Assembly (NCBI GenBank): GCA_003164295.1
Contig: PLTA01000056.1
Location: 136,167-200,166 of the forward strand
Length of the DNA: 64,000 bases
DNA from: Candidatus Bathyarchaeota archaeon
GTDB lineage: Archaea > Thermoproteota > Bathyarchaeia > Bathyarchaeales > Bathycorpusculaceae
Direction of reading: 5' to 3'
In this document: in pieces, positions 54,840 through 64,000 of the stretch
How positions within the stretch are numbered: position 1 is the first letter of the stretch
Layout of the letters: each line of letters starts with the position of its first letter
Notes under the pieces: generated by a model
The model's database searches: none
Seen by the model: the letters and a program-made list of their open reading frames with translations, nothing else
What the model was told of the DNA's origin: nothing
Program-made: the position numbers and the translations under genes

Positions 54840-56159
54840 TCAGTTTTGTTCTGACATTATTTTTCGTGTTTCTTTTTTGTAGCTTTCAACGTTTGGCTGA
54901 TCGAAAGGATTCACATTTAACAATTTCCCTAAGTAGATGATCTCCATCATGTTGAACTGTAAAAACTGACCTACAGAGTACTCTGATTTATCAGGCAGAT
55001 TTATCTCGATGTATGGTCTCTTGCCGCTTCTAAAAGCCGCCTTCGTTCCTTCCAATGTCGCATCCATTATATCCATCAAACTTTTACAATGTATCTCAGG
55101 AACAAGGTCAGAATAGCCTTCAACGGTTGGCACTTGTAAACTTGAACGACTGTTTTTGATCCCTACGAACGTTGTGAATTTATCGTATGGACCGCCAAGA
55201 TAAAGTTGCGCCATGGAATGTAAATCCGTTGAGCCTATTGAGACAGTTGGGGTCATGCCAACATTCACTTTCTCCCCCTTTGTGTTAGACTCTTTTCCTA
55301 TGCTTTCAGCCATTAATTGCCTAAACCACTTGCCTAAAGACTCCAAATCATTCGCAAATAAAAACAAGTCACATATGTTCCTTCCGCTCTTGTAATTCAG
55401 ATATTGCAAAGTTGCACATATCGCCGCCGGATTCTCTTCAACATTCACATTAAGACAGGTATCTCGCATGGCTCTTGCTCCATCCAATAACCGCTCAATA
55501 TCTATTCCCAACAATCCAAGAGGAAACAGACCTACAGGCGAAAAGACCGAATATCTTCCACCAACTTTCTTCGGTATTTCTAGAACCTTGAATCCTTCTT
55601 TGACGGCAATGTTCCACAGTTCTGAGTCCTTATCTGAAGTAACAGTAATGCACTTTTTGTAATCTTTTTTATGCCTTCGTAATAAATCTATGAGCACCTC
55701 GGCGTTAGCTATTGTTTCCGTTGTAGTTCCTGACTTGCTTATCACATTTAGTATGATGTTTCCGCCTTTTTCTAATACGGGCTTGATTAGCGTGATTATG
55801 TTGTTAATGCTGTCTGAGTCAACTGTATCGGCATATAACACCTTTGTAGAAGCCGTCAATTGATTGTACAGCTTTCCAAGCATAGCTTCTTGAACAGCTA
55901 TCGTTCCTAGATTGCTGCCGCCAATACCAATGACAATGAGATAAGCCGGTTTCAGTTGCAGATTCTCGCCTATGACTTGTCTAACTTTGCCTAACATGAG
56001 TCTGTCATCAGGCAAGTATAGCGATGCCAGATCACTTTCGTAACCTTCAGAAATAGCATTTGCCATATTTCTAATCATAGGTCTCAATCTTTCTGCAGTC
56101 TCAAGGATCCTCTGTTGAGGGATCATTGCATGTTCAAAAGAAAATTCTATGTCTTTCAC
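54840..56159 (-). CDS. pgi: Glucose-6-phosphate isomerase, classical PGI family
   Basis: 439 residues with two SIS subdomains: G-I-G-G-S-N-L-G-T near residue 78, S-K-S-G-T-T-T-E-T near 142, K-V-G-G-R-Y-S-V-F-S-P near 197, and E-S-I-G-K-E-S-N around 265. Interconverts glucose- and fructose-6-phosphate. The classical fold rather than the archaeal cupin isomerase. GTG start. First to receive flux from phosphohexomutase in this island; convergent with pfkA, co-directional with eno and pgk. Confidence 0.9.
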   Translation of the reverse strand: MKDIEFSFEHAMIPQQRILETAERLRPMIRNMANAISEGYESDLASLYLPDDRLMLGKVRQVIGENLQLKPAYLIVIGIGGSNLGTIAVQEAMLGKLYNQLTASTKVLYADTVDSDSINNIITLIKPVLEKGGNIILNVISKSGTTTETIANAEVLIDLLRRHKKDYKKCITVTSDKDSELWNIAVKEGFKVLEIPKKVGGRYSVFSPVGLFPLGLLGIDIERLLDGARAMRDTCLNVNVEENPAAICATLQYLNYKSGRNICDLFLFANDLESLGKWFRQLMAESIGKESNTKGEKVNVGMTPTVSIGSTDLHSMAQLYLGGPYDKFTTFVGIKNSRSSLQVPTVEGYSDLVPEIHCKSLMDIMDATLEGTKAAFRSGKRPYIEINLPDKSEYSVGQFLQFNMMEIIYLGKLLNVNPFDQPNVESYKKETRKIMSEQN

Positions 56160-56184
56160 CCCAGGACGTCATCTCCAAACATGG

Positions 56185-57453
56185 TTACCCAAAAATCTTT
56201 GAGTACCTCGCTTTTCCACCTAATTCTTCTTCAATCCTCAGCAGTTGGTTATAATTACAAGTCCGTTCACTTCTTGCGGGTGCGCCATACTTGAATTCCC
56301 CTGCATCTAAGCCAACAACCAAATCCGCAAAGAAAGTTTCTTCCGTGCTTCCTGATCTATGAGAAACAATAACGTTCCACCCAGCTCCTCTGGCTGATCT
56401 AAAAGCATCCAGGGCTTCGGTAAAGGTTCCTATCTGATTGAGTTTCAGTAGCAGAGCATTGCAAGCATCTAATTTAATTGCTTTTTGAATTCTCTCAGCA
56501 TTCGTAACCAGAAGATCATCTCCGACAAGCTGAATTTTTTTCCCCAGCTTGGATTTCAACTTAATCCAGCCATCCCAATCGTCTTCGCTCAATCCATCTT
56601 CGATCGAAATTATCCTGAATTTTTCACACAGCTCAGAATAGAATTCGGTTAATTCTTCAGAAGAGTATTCTTTTTCCATGATTTCATAACGCCCCTCCTT
56701 GTCATAGAATTCTGATGCAGCAGCATCTATTGCCAGACCGAATTCTTTCGTGTAGCCAAGTTCTTCTACAGCATCGGATATGAATTTGAGCCTTTCATCA
56801 ATGCTTTTCAAGGGCGGAACAAAGCCACCTTCATCGCCAACTAGTATTGCGGAGTTTCCGAATTTTTCTTTCAGGTTTTTCTTTAAAGTGTGGTAAGTTT
56901 CTGAGCACATTCTTAAAGCATCAGAGAAACTTTTAGCTCCGAAAGGAACTATCATGTGTTCTTGAAAATCATTTTTTATGCCAGCGTGCATTCCACCGTT
57001 GATAACGTTCATCTGTGGGATGGGTAAAGTTACACCTTTTGAGTCAGCGAGCTCGGCAATGTATTCATAAAGAGGTAGGTTCGATTCCAATGCTCCAGCT
57101 TTGCATACTGCCATGCTGACTGCGAGAATAGCATTGGCGCCCAAGTTGGACTTGTTAGGAGTTCCATCCAACTCAATCATCAATTTATCCACTTCTTTCT
57201 GCTTTGTACAATCCTGCCCAATGAGTTTCCTGGCTATGACATTGTTAACGTTGCTAACAGCTTTCAGAACTCCTTGTCCCAAGTAACGCCTTCCACCGTC
57301 CCTGAGCTCAAAAGCTTCGTATTTGCCTGTGCTTGCACCAGAAGGAACAGAAGCCCTCGACAACCCTTTGCCTGTAAATACGTCTGCTTCCACAGTTGGG
57401 TTGCCCCTTGAATCAATGATTTCCCTCGACCTGATCTTCAGTATTTTAGACAT
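56185..57453 (-). CDS. eno: Enolase
   Basis: 422 residues, full family length. R-E-I-I-D-S-R-G-N-P-T-V-E begins the N-terminal lid, S-G-A-S-T-G-K-Y-E-A the mobile loop, V-G-D-E-G-G-F the catalytic Glu region, I-S-I-E-D-G-L-S-E-D-D-W and V-G-D-D-L-L-V-T-N the magnesium ligands, and S-H-R-S-G-S-T-E-E the C-terminal signature. Converts 2-phosphoglycerate to phosphoenolpyruvate. GGGTGA precedes the ATG. 24 bases after pgk, 25 before pgi. Confidence 0.96.
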   Translation of the reverse strand: MSKILKIRSREIIDSRGNPTVEADVFTGKGLSRASVPSGASTGKYEAFELRDGGRRYLGQGVLKAVSNVNNVIARKLIGQDCTKQKEVDKLMIELDGTPNKSNLGANAILAVSMAVCKAGALESNLPLYEYIAELADSKGVTLPIPQMNVINGGMHAGIKNDFQEHMIVPFGAKSFSDALRMCSETYHTLKKNLKEKFGNSAILVGDEGGFVPPLKSIDERLKFISDAVEELGYTKEFGLAIDAAASEFYDKEGRYEIMEKEYSSEELTEFYSELCEKFRIISIEDGLSEDDWDGWIKLKSKLGKKIQLVGDDLLVTNAERIQKAIKLDACNALLLKLNQIGTFTEALDAFRSARGAGWNVIVSHRSGSTEETFFADLVVGLDAGEFKYGAPARSERTCNYNQLLRIEEELGGKARYSKIFG

Positions 57454-57477
57454 GATTTCACCCTGAAAATTGTATTG

Positions 57478-58707
57478 TTATGTTTCTCTGACAGCCGCCT
57501 TCTCCAATGCCGTAACACCGGGTAACTGTTTGTCCATCAGGTACTCCGTTAACGCGCCGCCTGCAGTGCTAACATAGGAAATCTTGTCTGCTAGCTTGAG
57601 CTCATGTAATGCTGCTGTTGTGTGGCCACCTCCAGCTATGGAAAAGGCTTTTGAATTCGCGATTTCTTCAAAAATTCTTTTCGTTCCGAACATGAATTCG
57701 CTATTTTCGAAAACGCCCATTGGTCCACTGACGACAATTGACTTCGCCACCCTTATTGTCTTGGCATAATCTTCAACCGTTTCTGTTCCGATGTCAAATA
57801 TGGGAAAATCTGTTGGGAGTTGATTAACAGAAATCTCTTTTCTTTTTCCGTTGACTTCTACGGCCAAATCTTTCGGGGTTTTGATTTTGTCTGGGTACTT
57901 TTGCATAAGTTCTTTTATCCCTGAGATTAAGGCCGAGAAATTTTTATCTCCTAGGAAATCCATGTTTTGTTTGCCAAGGTCAAAACCCATCGCTACTAGA
58001 AAAACGTGGCCAACAACTCCGCCTGTGAGTACAAAATCTGCTGCTCCATTGTTCAAAACATAACTTGAAATTTCAAGGGAATCATCTGCTTTCGCTCCGC
58101 CCAAAATAAATAAGCATGGCTTCTCTGGTTTTTCTAGAATCTTCCTCAAGGACGTAAGCTCTCTTTCCATTACTCGTCCTGCAACACTTGGTAACACGGC
58201 TGTGAAACCTATGATTGATACGTGCGCTCTGTGGGCTGCTGAAAAGGCGTCGTTTACAAACAAGTCGGCTAGAGGAGCAAGATTAACTACAAGTGGTTTT
58301 TTTGCTGGTTCTTCAGGAGTTCCTTCTTCAGTTTCCGCATCGAACATTCTAACATTTTCTAAAACGAGGACTTCTCCGCTCTTCAATTCTTTAATGGCTT
58401 CTTTTGCTTTTTCTCCGTAAAGATCATCGACATATTTGACTGGTTTGCCCAGAACCTTAGCAAGGATTTCAGCGTGTTGTTTTAGGGGTATAAAATCTGA
58501 ATCACCCTTGCGTCCTTGATGCGCCAAAACGACAACCTTTGCCCCTTTTTCAGATAGCTCTTTTATTGTTGATTCTCCATGCGCTCGAATTCTCGAATCA
58601 TCAATAATTTTCTCGGTTTTGGGGTCTATGGGCGAGTTAAAGTCAACTCTAACAAGTACAACTTTATCCTTAACTTCCACATCATCTAAAGTTAGAAAGT
58701 TCGCCAT
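57478..58707 (-). CDS. pgk: Phosphoglycerate kinase, archaeal type
   Basis: 409 residues. V-R-V-D-F-N-S-P-I-D (substrate Asp/Asn), L-A-H-Q-G-R, L-E-N-V-R, N-D-A-F-S-A-A-H-R-A-H and the nucleotide loop G-G-A-K-A-D-D-S, with S-I-A-G-G-G-H-T-T-A near the end. Transfers phosphate between 1,3-bisphosphoglycerate and ADP. The pattern (H-Q-G-R, C-terminal G-H-T) is archaeal, unlike pfkA and gpmA. AAGGAG is seven bases before the ATG. Leads the pgk-eno-pgi operon. Confidence 0.95.
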   Translation of the reverse strand: MANFLTLDDVEVKDKVVLVRVDFNSPIDPKTEKIIDDSRIRAHGESTIKELSEKGAKVVVLAHQGRKGDSDFIPLKQHAEILAKVLGKPVKYVDDLYGEKAKEAIKELKSGEVLVLENVRMFDAETEEGTPEEPAKKPLVVNLAPLADLFVNDAFSAAHRAHVSIIGFTAVLPSVAGRVMERELTSLRKILEKPEKPCLFILGGAKADDSLEISSYVLNNGAADFVLTGGVVGHVFLVAMGFDLGKQNMDFLGDKNFSALISGIKELMQKYPDKIKTPKDLAVEVNGKRKEISVNQLPTDFPIFDIGTETVEDYAKTIRVAKSIVVSGPMGVFENSEFMFGTKRIFEEIANSKAFSIAGGGHTTAALHELKLADKISYVSTAGGALTEYLMDKQLPGVTALEKAAVRET

Positions 58708-58903
58708 TCTTACTCCTTCATAGAAATTAAAAGAAAAATGAGCCTTAAGTGTTTTGGATCCAACAAATATATTTGGAACTGTCCCGTATCAACTGGTGTT
58801 CTTAGTTGAACTCAAACAGTAAATCGTCAAATAATGCCTCTTGGCTAAACGAAAACTAATTATTGATGAAATAGCACTTTTTGGTAACGAGGCTTTTATT
58901 TTT

Positions 58904-60676
58904 ATGTCTGTTAAGGATCCAGTTTGTGGAATGCCTTTAGATCCATCTAAAGCTCAGTTTACAGCGAATTTTTTGTCTAGGCAATATTATTTTGACACCG
59001 AGTACTGCATGACCAGTTTTGTCGAAGGTTCCAAAATTGCTTACTTCTCCATGGAAATCGGAATAAATAATGACATGCACACTTACAGCGGAGGATTAGG
59101 TGTTCTTGCTGGTGACGTAATTAGATCAAGTGCAGACTTGAAAATTCCATTAGTTGCATTAACTCTATTCAGTAAAAAAGGCTTTCTTAAACAAAAATTA
59201 ACGTCTGATGGATGGCAAATGGAGTATCCAGACGAATGGGATCCTTCAAAGTTCATGAAACTTTTACCAGAAACGGTAACAGTCAAGATTGAAGGGCGTG
59301 ATGTAAGAATTGGCGTTTGGGTTTATGAGCAAGAGAGCCTAACGGGCGGAATCATTCCTGTACTTTTCCTTACAACTGATGTTGAAGGGAATACTCAAGA
59401 GGATAGGGAAATTACAGATTTTCTTTATGGAGGGGACGAAAAATACAGGTTAAAGCAAGAAATTGTTTTGGGAATAGGCGGGTTACGTATTCTTGAGGCG
59501 CTGAAAACTAATGTTAAGAAATATCATATGAACGAGGGTCACAGTAGTCTTCTTACGCTTGAATTGTTAAAGAACAATGATTTGAATGCTGACAAAGTAA
59601 AAAACCGGTGTGTTTTCACGACCCATACTCCGGTGGCTGCGGCATTTGACAAATTCTCATACGATCTCCTTTCGGAAGTTCTTGAAACAGAAGTACCGGA
59701 AAAAAACTTGAAAGAGTATGGCGGATCTGACAAATTAAACATGACTCTTCTGGCCTTAAACCTTAGCAAATACACCAATGGCGTAACAGAAGCACATATG
59801 GAATACTCAAGGAAACTGTTTCCAGGATATCACATTCAGGAAATAACCAACGGCGTCCATTCCTACACTTGGACCAGCTCATATTTTAGAAAACTATTCG
59901 ACAAATGTATTCCTCGATGGGCCAATGAACCTGAACTTTTGGTTAGAGTCGATACAGTTCCTGACGAGGATCTGTGGGAAGCTCACATGAAAGCTAAACA
60001 AGATTTACTCGACTTTGTTCATACTAGTTCGGGGCTCCAGATGGATTCCGTCGCTTTAACATTGGGTTTTGCTAGAAGAGCCACAGAGTACAAGAGGGCA
60101 ACAATGATTTTTTCAGATCTAGAAAAGCTCACAGAAGTCAATAGTCAGGGCAAGATTCAACTTATTTTCGCTGGAAAGGCGCATCCGAAGGATGAACTTG
60201 GAAAAAACCTCATCAAGGAAATTTACGCTTACATAAACCGTTTGAAAGGTGAAATCGAAATAGTCTATCTTGAGAATTACAACATGGAGATGGCGAAGAA
60301 GTTGACTTCGGGAGTTGACGTTTGGCTCAACACGCCTATGCCGCCAATGGAGGCTTCTGGAACAAGCGGAATGAAGGCAGCCCATAATGGTGTAATCAAC
60401 TTTAGTGTTTTAGACGGATGGTGGATAGAAGGCTGCGTTGAAGGCCTCACAGGATGGGCAATAGGTCCATCTCCTAATCAAGCGATAAGCGAAGAACAAA
60501 GAAGAAAAAGAGAAATCAATGATCTCTACAACAAGCTGGAATATATAATAATTCCAAAATTCTACCAAGAGCGCGACAGTTGGATAGGCATGATGAGAAA
60601 CTCTATAGGCAAAATCGCATATTACTTCAATACACATCGAATGATGCGAAGATACGCTACAGACGCCTATCTCTAG
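58904..60676 (+). CDS. YHS domain-glucan phosphorylase fusion
   Basis: 590 residues. The first 40 are a YHS domain (D-P-V-C-G-M with C8; Y-Y-F-D-T-E-Y-C with C35) fused directly to an alpha-glucan phosphorylase of the short (archaeal/thermophile) type beginning I-A-Y-F-S-M-E-I-G. The PLP lysine is K491 in G-T-S-G-M-K-A-A. Phosphorolyses glycogen to glucose-1-phosphate. ATG 58904 is chosen because M-S-V-K-D-P-V-C-G-M is a standard YHS start with GAGG upstream; a TTG at 58841 is in frame. The YHS cysteines may bind metal. Confidence 0.88.
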   Translation: MSVKDPVCGMPLDPSKAQFTANFLSRQYYFDTEYCMTSFVEGSKIAYFSMEIGINNDMHTYSGGLGVLAGDVIRSSADLKIPLVALTLFSKKGFLKQKLTSDGWQMEYPDEWDPSKFMKLLPETVTVKIEGRDVRIGVWVYEQESLTGGIIPVLFLTTDVEGNTQEDREITDFLYGGDEKYRLKQEIVLGIGGLRILEALKTNVKKYHMNEGHSSLLTLELLKNNDLNADKVKNRCVFTTHTPVAAAFDKFSYDLLSEVLETEVPEKNLKEYGGSDKLNMTLLALNLSKYTNGVTEAHMEYSRKLFPGYHIQEITNGVHSYTWTSSYFRKLFDKCIPRWANEPELLVRVDTVPDEDLWEAHMKAKQDLLDFVHTSSGLQMDSVALTLGFARRATEYKRATMIFSDLEKLTEVNSQGKIQLIFAGKAHPKDELGKNLIKEIYAYINRLKGEIEIVYLENYNMEMAKKLTSGVDVWLNTPMPPMEASGTSGMKAAHNGVINFSVLDGWWIEGCVEGLTGWAIGPSPNQAISEEQRRKREINDLYNKLEYIIIPKFYQERDSWIGMMRNSIGKIAYYFNTHRMMRRYATDAYL

Positions 60677-60719
60677 GTAAACATTTTGGTCCAAACAGAA
60701 AAAAGGTACGTGATAGAAC

Positions 60720-62045
60720 ATGGGTATTTTTCGAGCTTATGACATAAGAGGAATTTATGGCAAAGACTTGACAGAAGAGATTATGACCAAAATAGGTGAA
60801 GCAGTAGGAACCTTGTGCCCGGGCACTTACACGATTGGAAGAGACTTCAGAGAGCATGGAGCTCAACTTGAGGAGGCGTTCGTTTCAGGACTGAAAAAAA
60901 CGGGTTCAAATGCGCATTTGGTTGGTACATGTCCAGCGAGTCTCTGCGTCTTTGCCAACTTGAAAATGAAAAATGATGCAACTGCGTATATAACAGCGTC
61001 CCATCTGCCGGCGGAGTGGAATGGCGTCAAATTTTTTCATCAAGATGGAGTCGGCTTCTTCGAAGAAGAGAACAAAAAACTGGGGGAGATAAGCGCCTCA
61101 GGAAATTTCAAAACAGGCGCCGGGTCCGTGAAGACGCTTGAGGGAATGGATACAGAATACGCTAATTTCGTGGCTGAAAAAATAAAACCAGAGAAAATAA
61201 GTGTGGTCGCTGACTTCGGAAACGGGGCTGCTTGTCTTTTGGTTCCGAAGATCCTCAAGAAAATCGGTGTTAAAGCCTCTTTCCTATTTGATTGGCCCGA
61301 CCCAAAGTTCTCGAACAGAGACCCTGAACCGAAACCAGAAGCCTTGACTGCTCTTTGCAAGAAGGTTGTATCAGAGAAGGCTGATCTGGGCATAGCGTTC
61401 GATGGCGATGGCGACAGAGCCATTTTTGTTGATGACACAGGCAAAGTGATCATGACTGAGCAAAGCGCAATTATCTTTATCAGGGACATTATGAAAACTC
61501 AGAGGGGCCCTGTCGTCGCCAACATAGAATGCTCAGACATAATAGAGGATGAGGTTAAGAAATATGGGGAAAAAGTGTTTCGAGTACCAGTTGGGCACAC
61601 TTTTTTGGTGCAAGAAACCAAGAAACATAAAGCTGTTATTGGTGTTGAAGAATCTGGTCACATATGTGTTCCAAAGTTCTTCTGGTTTGATGATGCAATA
61701 ATAAACAGCATGTACATGGCAGAAATAGTCTCAAAAATGGGACAGAAACTGTCAGAAGCCGTGAAAGAGTTGCCGTCGAGGCTTTTCGAAAGAATCGAAA
61801 TACAGTGCTCTGACGAAAAGAAGTTTCAAGTCATCAACAAGATAAAAGAAAAGGTTTTGGTTACATATCAAAACGTAGACACAATTGATGGCGTCAAAAT
61901 TATTTTTCCAGATTCGTGGGCTCTGATCAGAGCATCAAACACATCACCTATACTCCGCTTATCGATAGAGGCAAGAGAACAAAAAAGACTCGACGAGCTC
62001 AAGAAAGAAATGATGAAACTGATAGAGCGCGTCAATGATGAGTGA
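60720..62045 (+). CDS. Phosphoglucomutase/phosphomannomutase
   Basis: 441 residues of the alpha-D-phosphohexomutase family: A-Y-D-I-R-G-I-Y-G at the start, phosphoserine S94 in T-A-S-H-L-P, metal loop D-G-D-G-D-R, sugar loop G-V-E-E-S-G-H, and R-A-S-N-T-S-P for phosphate. Converts glucose-1-phosphate from the adjacent phosphorylase to glucose-6-phosphate; mannose substrates are possible. The stop overlaps the ATPase start by eight bases, indicating co-transcription. Confidence 0.9.
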   Translation: MGIFRAYDIRGIYGKDLTEEIMTKIGEAVGTLCPGTYTIGRDFREHGAQLEEAFVSGLKKTGSNAHLVGTCPASLCVFANLKMKNDATAYITASHLPAEWNGVKFFHQDGVGFFEEENKKLGEISASGNFKTGAGSVKTLEGMDTEYANFVAEKIKPEKISVVADFGNGAACLLVPKILKKIGVKASFLFDWPDPKFSNRDPEPKPEALTALCKKVVSEKADLGIAFDGDGDRAIFVDDTGKVIMTEQSAIIFIRDIMKTQRGPVVANIECSDIIEDEVKKYGEKVFRVPVGHTFLVQETKKHKAVIGVEESGHICVPKFFWFDDAIINSMYMAEIVSKMGQKLSEAVKELPSRLFERIEIQCSDEKKFQVINKIKEKVLVTYQNVDTIDGVKIIFPDSWALIRASNTSPILRLSIEAREQKRLDELKKEMMKLIERVNDE

Positions 62046-64000
62046 TGGTCTCTTAACTACAGAAGAGGCAAAGAAAACCAATGTTGATGAACTTTTAAGC
62101 AAACTTTCGGCGGGCAAGGGAGGTCTTTCTTCCTCAGAAGCGGAAAAAAGACTTGTGCAATACGGTCCTAATGAAATTCAGGAGAAAAAAGTTAACCCGC
62201 TACTAAAGTTTCTTCATTATTTTTGGGGTCCAATTCCATGGATGATTGAAGCAGCAGTAATAATGTCTGCAGTTATCCAGCGATGGCCTGATTTTGCAAT
62301 AATCTTAACTCTACTAATGGTAAACGCTATAGTAGGTTCCTGGCAGGAACGCAAAGCGGACAACGCAATAGAACTGCTAAAAAAAAGGCTAGCCCTAAAA
62401 GCACGAGTTCAACGAGATGGCAAATGGCAAGATACGCCGGCTGAAAAACTGGTGCCAGGCGACATTGTCCGACTGCGCTTAGGAGACATCATCCCAGCCG
62501 ACGTAAAATTAATTGAAGGAGACTATCTTTTAACTGATGAATCTGCACTAACAGGCGAATCTCTCCCTGTAGAAAAACATCTCTCCGACATCGGATACGC
62601 GAGCTCGATTGTCAAACAAGGCGAAATGAACGCACTCGTCGTAAACACCGCCGCTAAAACCTTTTTCGGCAAAACAGCCAAACTCGTAGAGATAGCCAAA
62701 ACCCCAAGCCACTTCCAAAAAGCCATCAGCAAAATAGGCGATTACCTGATTTTCCTAGCAATAGGGCTCGTAGCAATAATTGTAATCGTCTCTATTTTTC
62801 GAGGACAAAACATCTTAGACATAATTCAGTTTGCATTGATCTTAACTGTTGCTGGGATACCTGCAGCACTTCCCGCAGTTCTCTCAGTCACCATGGCCGT
62901 AGGCGCTATAGCCCTTGCCAAAAAGGAAGCCATAGTCAGCAAATTGGTTGCAATCGAGGAAATGGCAAGCATGGATGTGTTGTGCTCAGACAAAACAGGC
63001 ACTATCACCAAGAATGCTCTCACTATGGGAGGAGCTAAACCTTATGGTGGATTATCAGAAAATGACGTACTATTCTTCAGTGCTCTTGCTTCAAGAGAAG
63101 AAGATAAAGATCCTATCGACGAGGCAATCTTGACTAAAACCAAGAGCACACCAGTTATTGCAGCTAAAATTGGGCACGTCAAAGTGACCGGTTTTAAGCC
63201 CTTTGATCCGGTCATAAAGAGAACAGAGGCAACGGTGCAGGGAGAAGATGGAAGTCAGTTTAAGGTAACTAAAGGAGCGCCTCAAGCGATTTTGTCCTTA
63301 ATCGATGACAAGCAATCAATCAACGACAAATTGACGCAAGATGTTAATGAATTTGCTAAAAAAGGGTACCGGGCTCTGGGTGTGGCTCGAACTGATAAGG
63401 AGAACAAGTGGCAATTTGCAGGCTTAATTGGGTTGTTTGATCCGCCAAGGGAAGATTCAGCTCAGACAATAAAGACGGCTCAATCGATGGGTGTTAACGT
63501 GAAAATGGTCACAGGGGACCACATAGCTATTGCCAAAGAAATTTCGAGTCAGGTAAACCTTGGAAACGATATTGTACTGCCCGCGGCTTTTTTGAACAAG
63601 CCTGAAAATGAGGCTCAACGCGTGGTTGAAGAGGCTGAAGGGTTTGCGGAAGTCTTTCCTGAGCACAAGTACCGCATTGTTGAGTTGCTCCAAGAAAAAG
63701 ACCATGTTGTTGGAATGACTGGAGATGGGGTTAATGATGCGCCTGCTTTGAAGAAAGCTAACGCCGGTATTGCCGTTGAGGGCGCCACTGACGCTGCAAA
63801 GTCCGCAGCCGCCATAGTTCTGACTAAGCCGGGTCTCTCTGTTATTATCGATGCGATTAAGGAAAGTCGCAAGATTTTCCAGCGCATGACGAATTACTGT
63901 ACGTACCGCATCGCTGAAACCATACGGGTACTGCTTTTCATGACCGCGTCAATCGTCATTTTCAATTTTTTCCCCGTTAATGCTCTGATGCTTGTTTTGT
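62038..64000 (+). CDS. P3A-type proton-exporting ATPase (partial)
   Basis: 654 codons, open at the right edge. T-G-E-S-L-P-V-E (A domain), phosphorylated Asp D318 in C-S-D-K-T-G-T, K-G-A-P-Q-A (N domain) and M-T-G-D-G-V-N-D-A-P-A-L are present. N-terminal G-P-N-E-I-Q-E-K-K and W-G-P-I-P-W-M-I-E-A-A are plasma-membrane H+-ATPase (PMA1-like) markers, and E-I-A-K-T-P-S-H-F-Q is typical of the prokaryotic branch. It uses ATP to expel protons. Coupled to the phosphohexomutase gene. Confidence 0.92.
   Translation, partial: MSDGLLTTEEAKKTNVDELLSKLSAGKGGLSSSEAEKRLVQYGPNEIQEKKVNPLLKFLHYFWGPIPWMIEAAVIMSAVIQRWPDFAIILTLLMVNAIVGSWQERKADNAIELLKKRLALKARVQRDGKWQDTPAEKLVPGDIVRLRLGDIIPADVKLIEGDYLLTDESALTGESLPVEKHLSDIGYASSIVKQGEMNALVVNTAAKTFFGKTAKLVEIAKTPSHFQKAISKIGDYLIFLAIGLVAIIVIVSIFRGQNILDIIQFALILTVAGIPAALPAVLSVTMAVGAIALAKKEAIVSKLVAIEEMASMDVLCSDKTGTITKNALTMGGAKPYGGLSENDVLFFSALASREEDKDPIDEAILTKTKSTPVIAAKIGHVKVTGFKPFDPVIKRTEATVQGEDGSQFKVTKGAPQAILSLIDDKQSINDKLTQDVNEFAKKGYRALGVARTDKENKWQFAGLIGLFDPPREDSAQTIKTAQSMGVNVKMVTGDHIAIAKEISSQVNLGNDIVLPAAFLNKPENEAQRVVEEAEGFAEVFPEHKYRIVELLQEKDHVVGMTGDGVNDAPALKKANAGIAVEGATDAAKSAAAIVLTKPGLSVIIDAIKESRKIFQRMTNYCTYRIAETIRVLLFMTASIVIFNFFPVNALMLVL

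Overview
The window is archaeal chromosome, most likely from a Bathyarchaeia-type (TACK) anaerobe. Supporting this are PurP purine biosynthesis enzymes, RadA, an EF-2-type GTPase, an RqcH/NEMF protein, archaeal-type enolase and phosphoglycerate kinase, tungsten aldehyde:ferredoxin oxidoreductase, TATA-box promoters close to the start codons, surface proteins ending in an E-F-P plus hydrophobic sorting tail, and frequent TTG/GTG starts. The lineage name is inference from gene content only.

Layout. 0-6.7 kb: tandem purP genes, a COG2112-like kinase, a YwbE protein, a TMEM175-like channel, a divergent EF-2 without the diphthamide histidine, and an Ogg1-like glycosylase. 6.7-11 kb: two cassettes facing each other around tRNA-Met, each a secreted protein plus a winged-helix protein anchored by two membrane segments. 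11-16 kb: isochorismatase/flavodoxin pair, M24 peptidase, and an AOR catalytic plus polyferredoxin pair. 16-21 kb: VapBC, RqcH, an EMC6-like protein, and radA followed by a small protein ending in a PCNA-interacting (PIP) box. 21-26.9 kb: PRC-barrel, MsrB, cupin, an operon of LsrF-like aldolase, zinc dehydrogenase and nitroreductase, and small zinc or cysteine proteins. 27-38.5 kb: mostly membrane and secreted proteins, several broken by single-base frameshifts, plus NfeD, a GT-C-like protein, an M48 protease and VOC/DUF1801 proteins.

38.7-46.6 kb looks like an integrated plasmid. A tyrosine recombinase lies at one end and a rolling-circle HUH Rep at the other, with the 12-bp direct repeat GTAGCCCGGGAG just outside each. 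Between them are a divergent winged-helix regulator, a G-poor iteron-like tract with GC palindromes and hairpins, an FkbM methyltransferase and a membrane-anchored phosphoesterase. Next to it, 47.3-48 kb holds decayed remnants (SnoaL-like, histidine kinase), followed by a CPA1 antiporter.

49.7-64 kb is a carbohydrate island: phosphoglycerate mutase, pyruvate kinase, a D-2-hydroxyacid (D-lactate type) dehydrogenase, ATP-type phosphofructokinase, glucose-6-phosphate isomerase, enolase, phosphoglycerate kinase, a YHS-glucan phosphorylase fusion, phosphohexomutase and a P3A proton ATPase. Together these could carry glycogen to pyruvate and D-lactate, except for aldolase, triosephosphate isomerase and GAPDH, which are not in the island. 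The phosphofructokinase, isomerase and mutase are of classical bacterial type rather than the usual archaeal forms.
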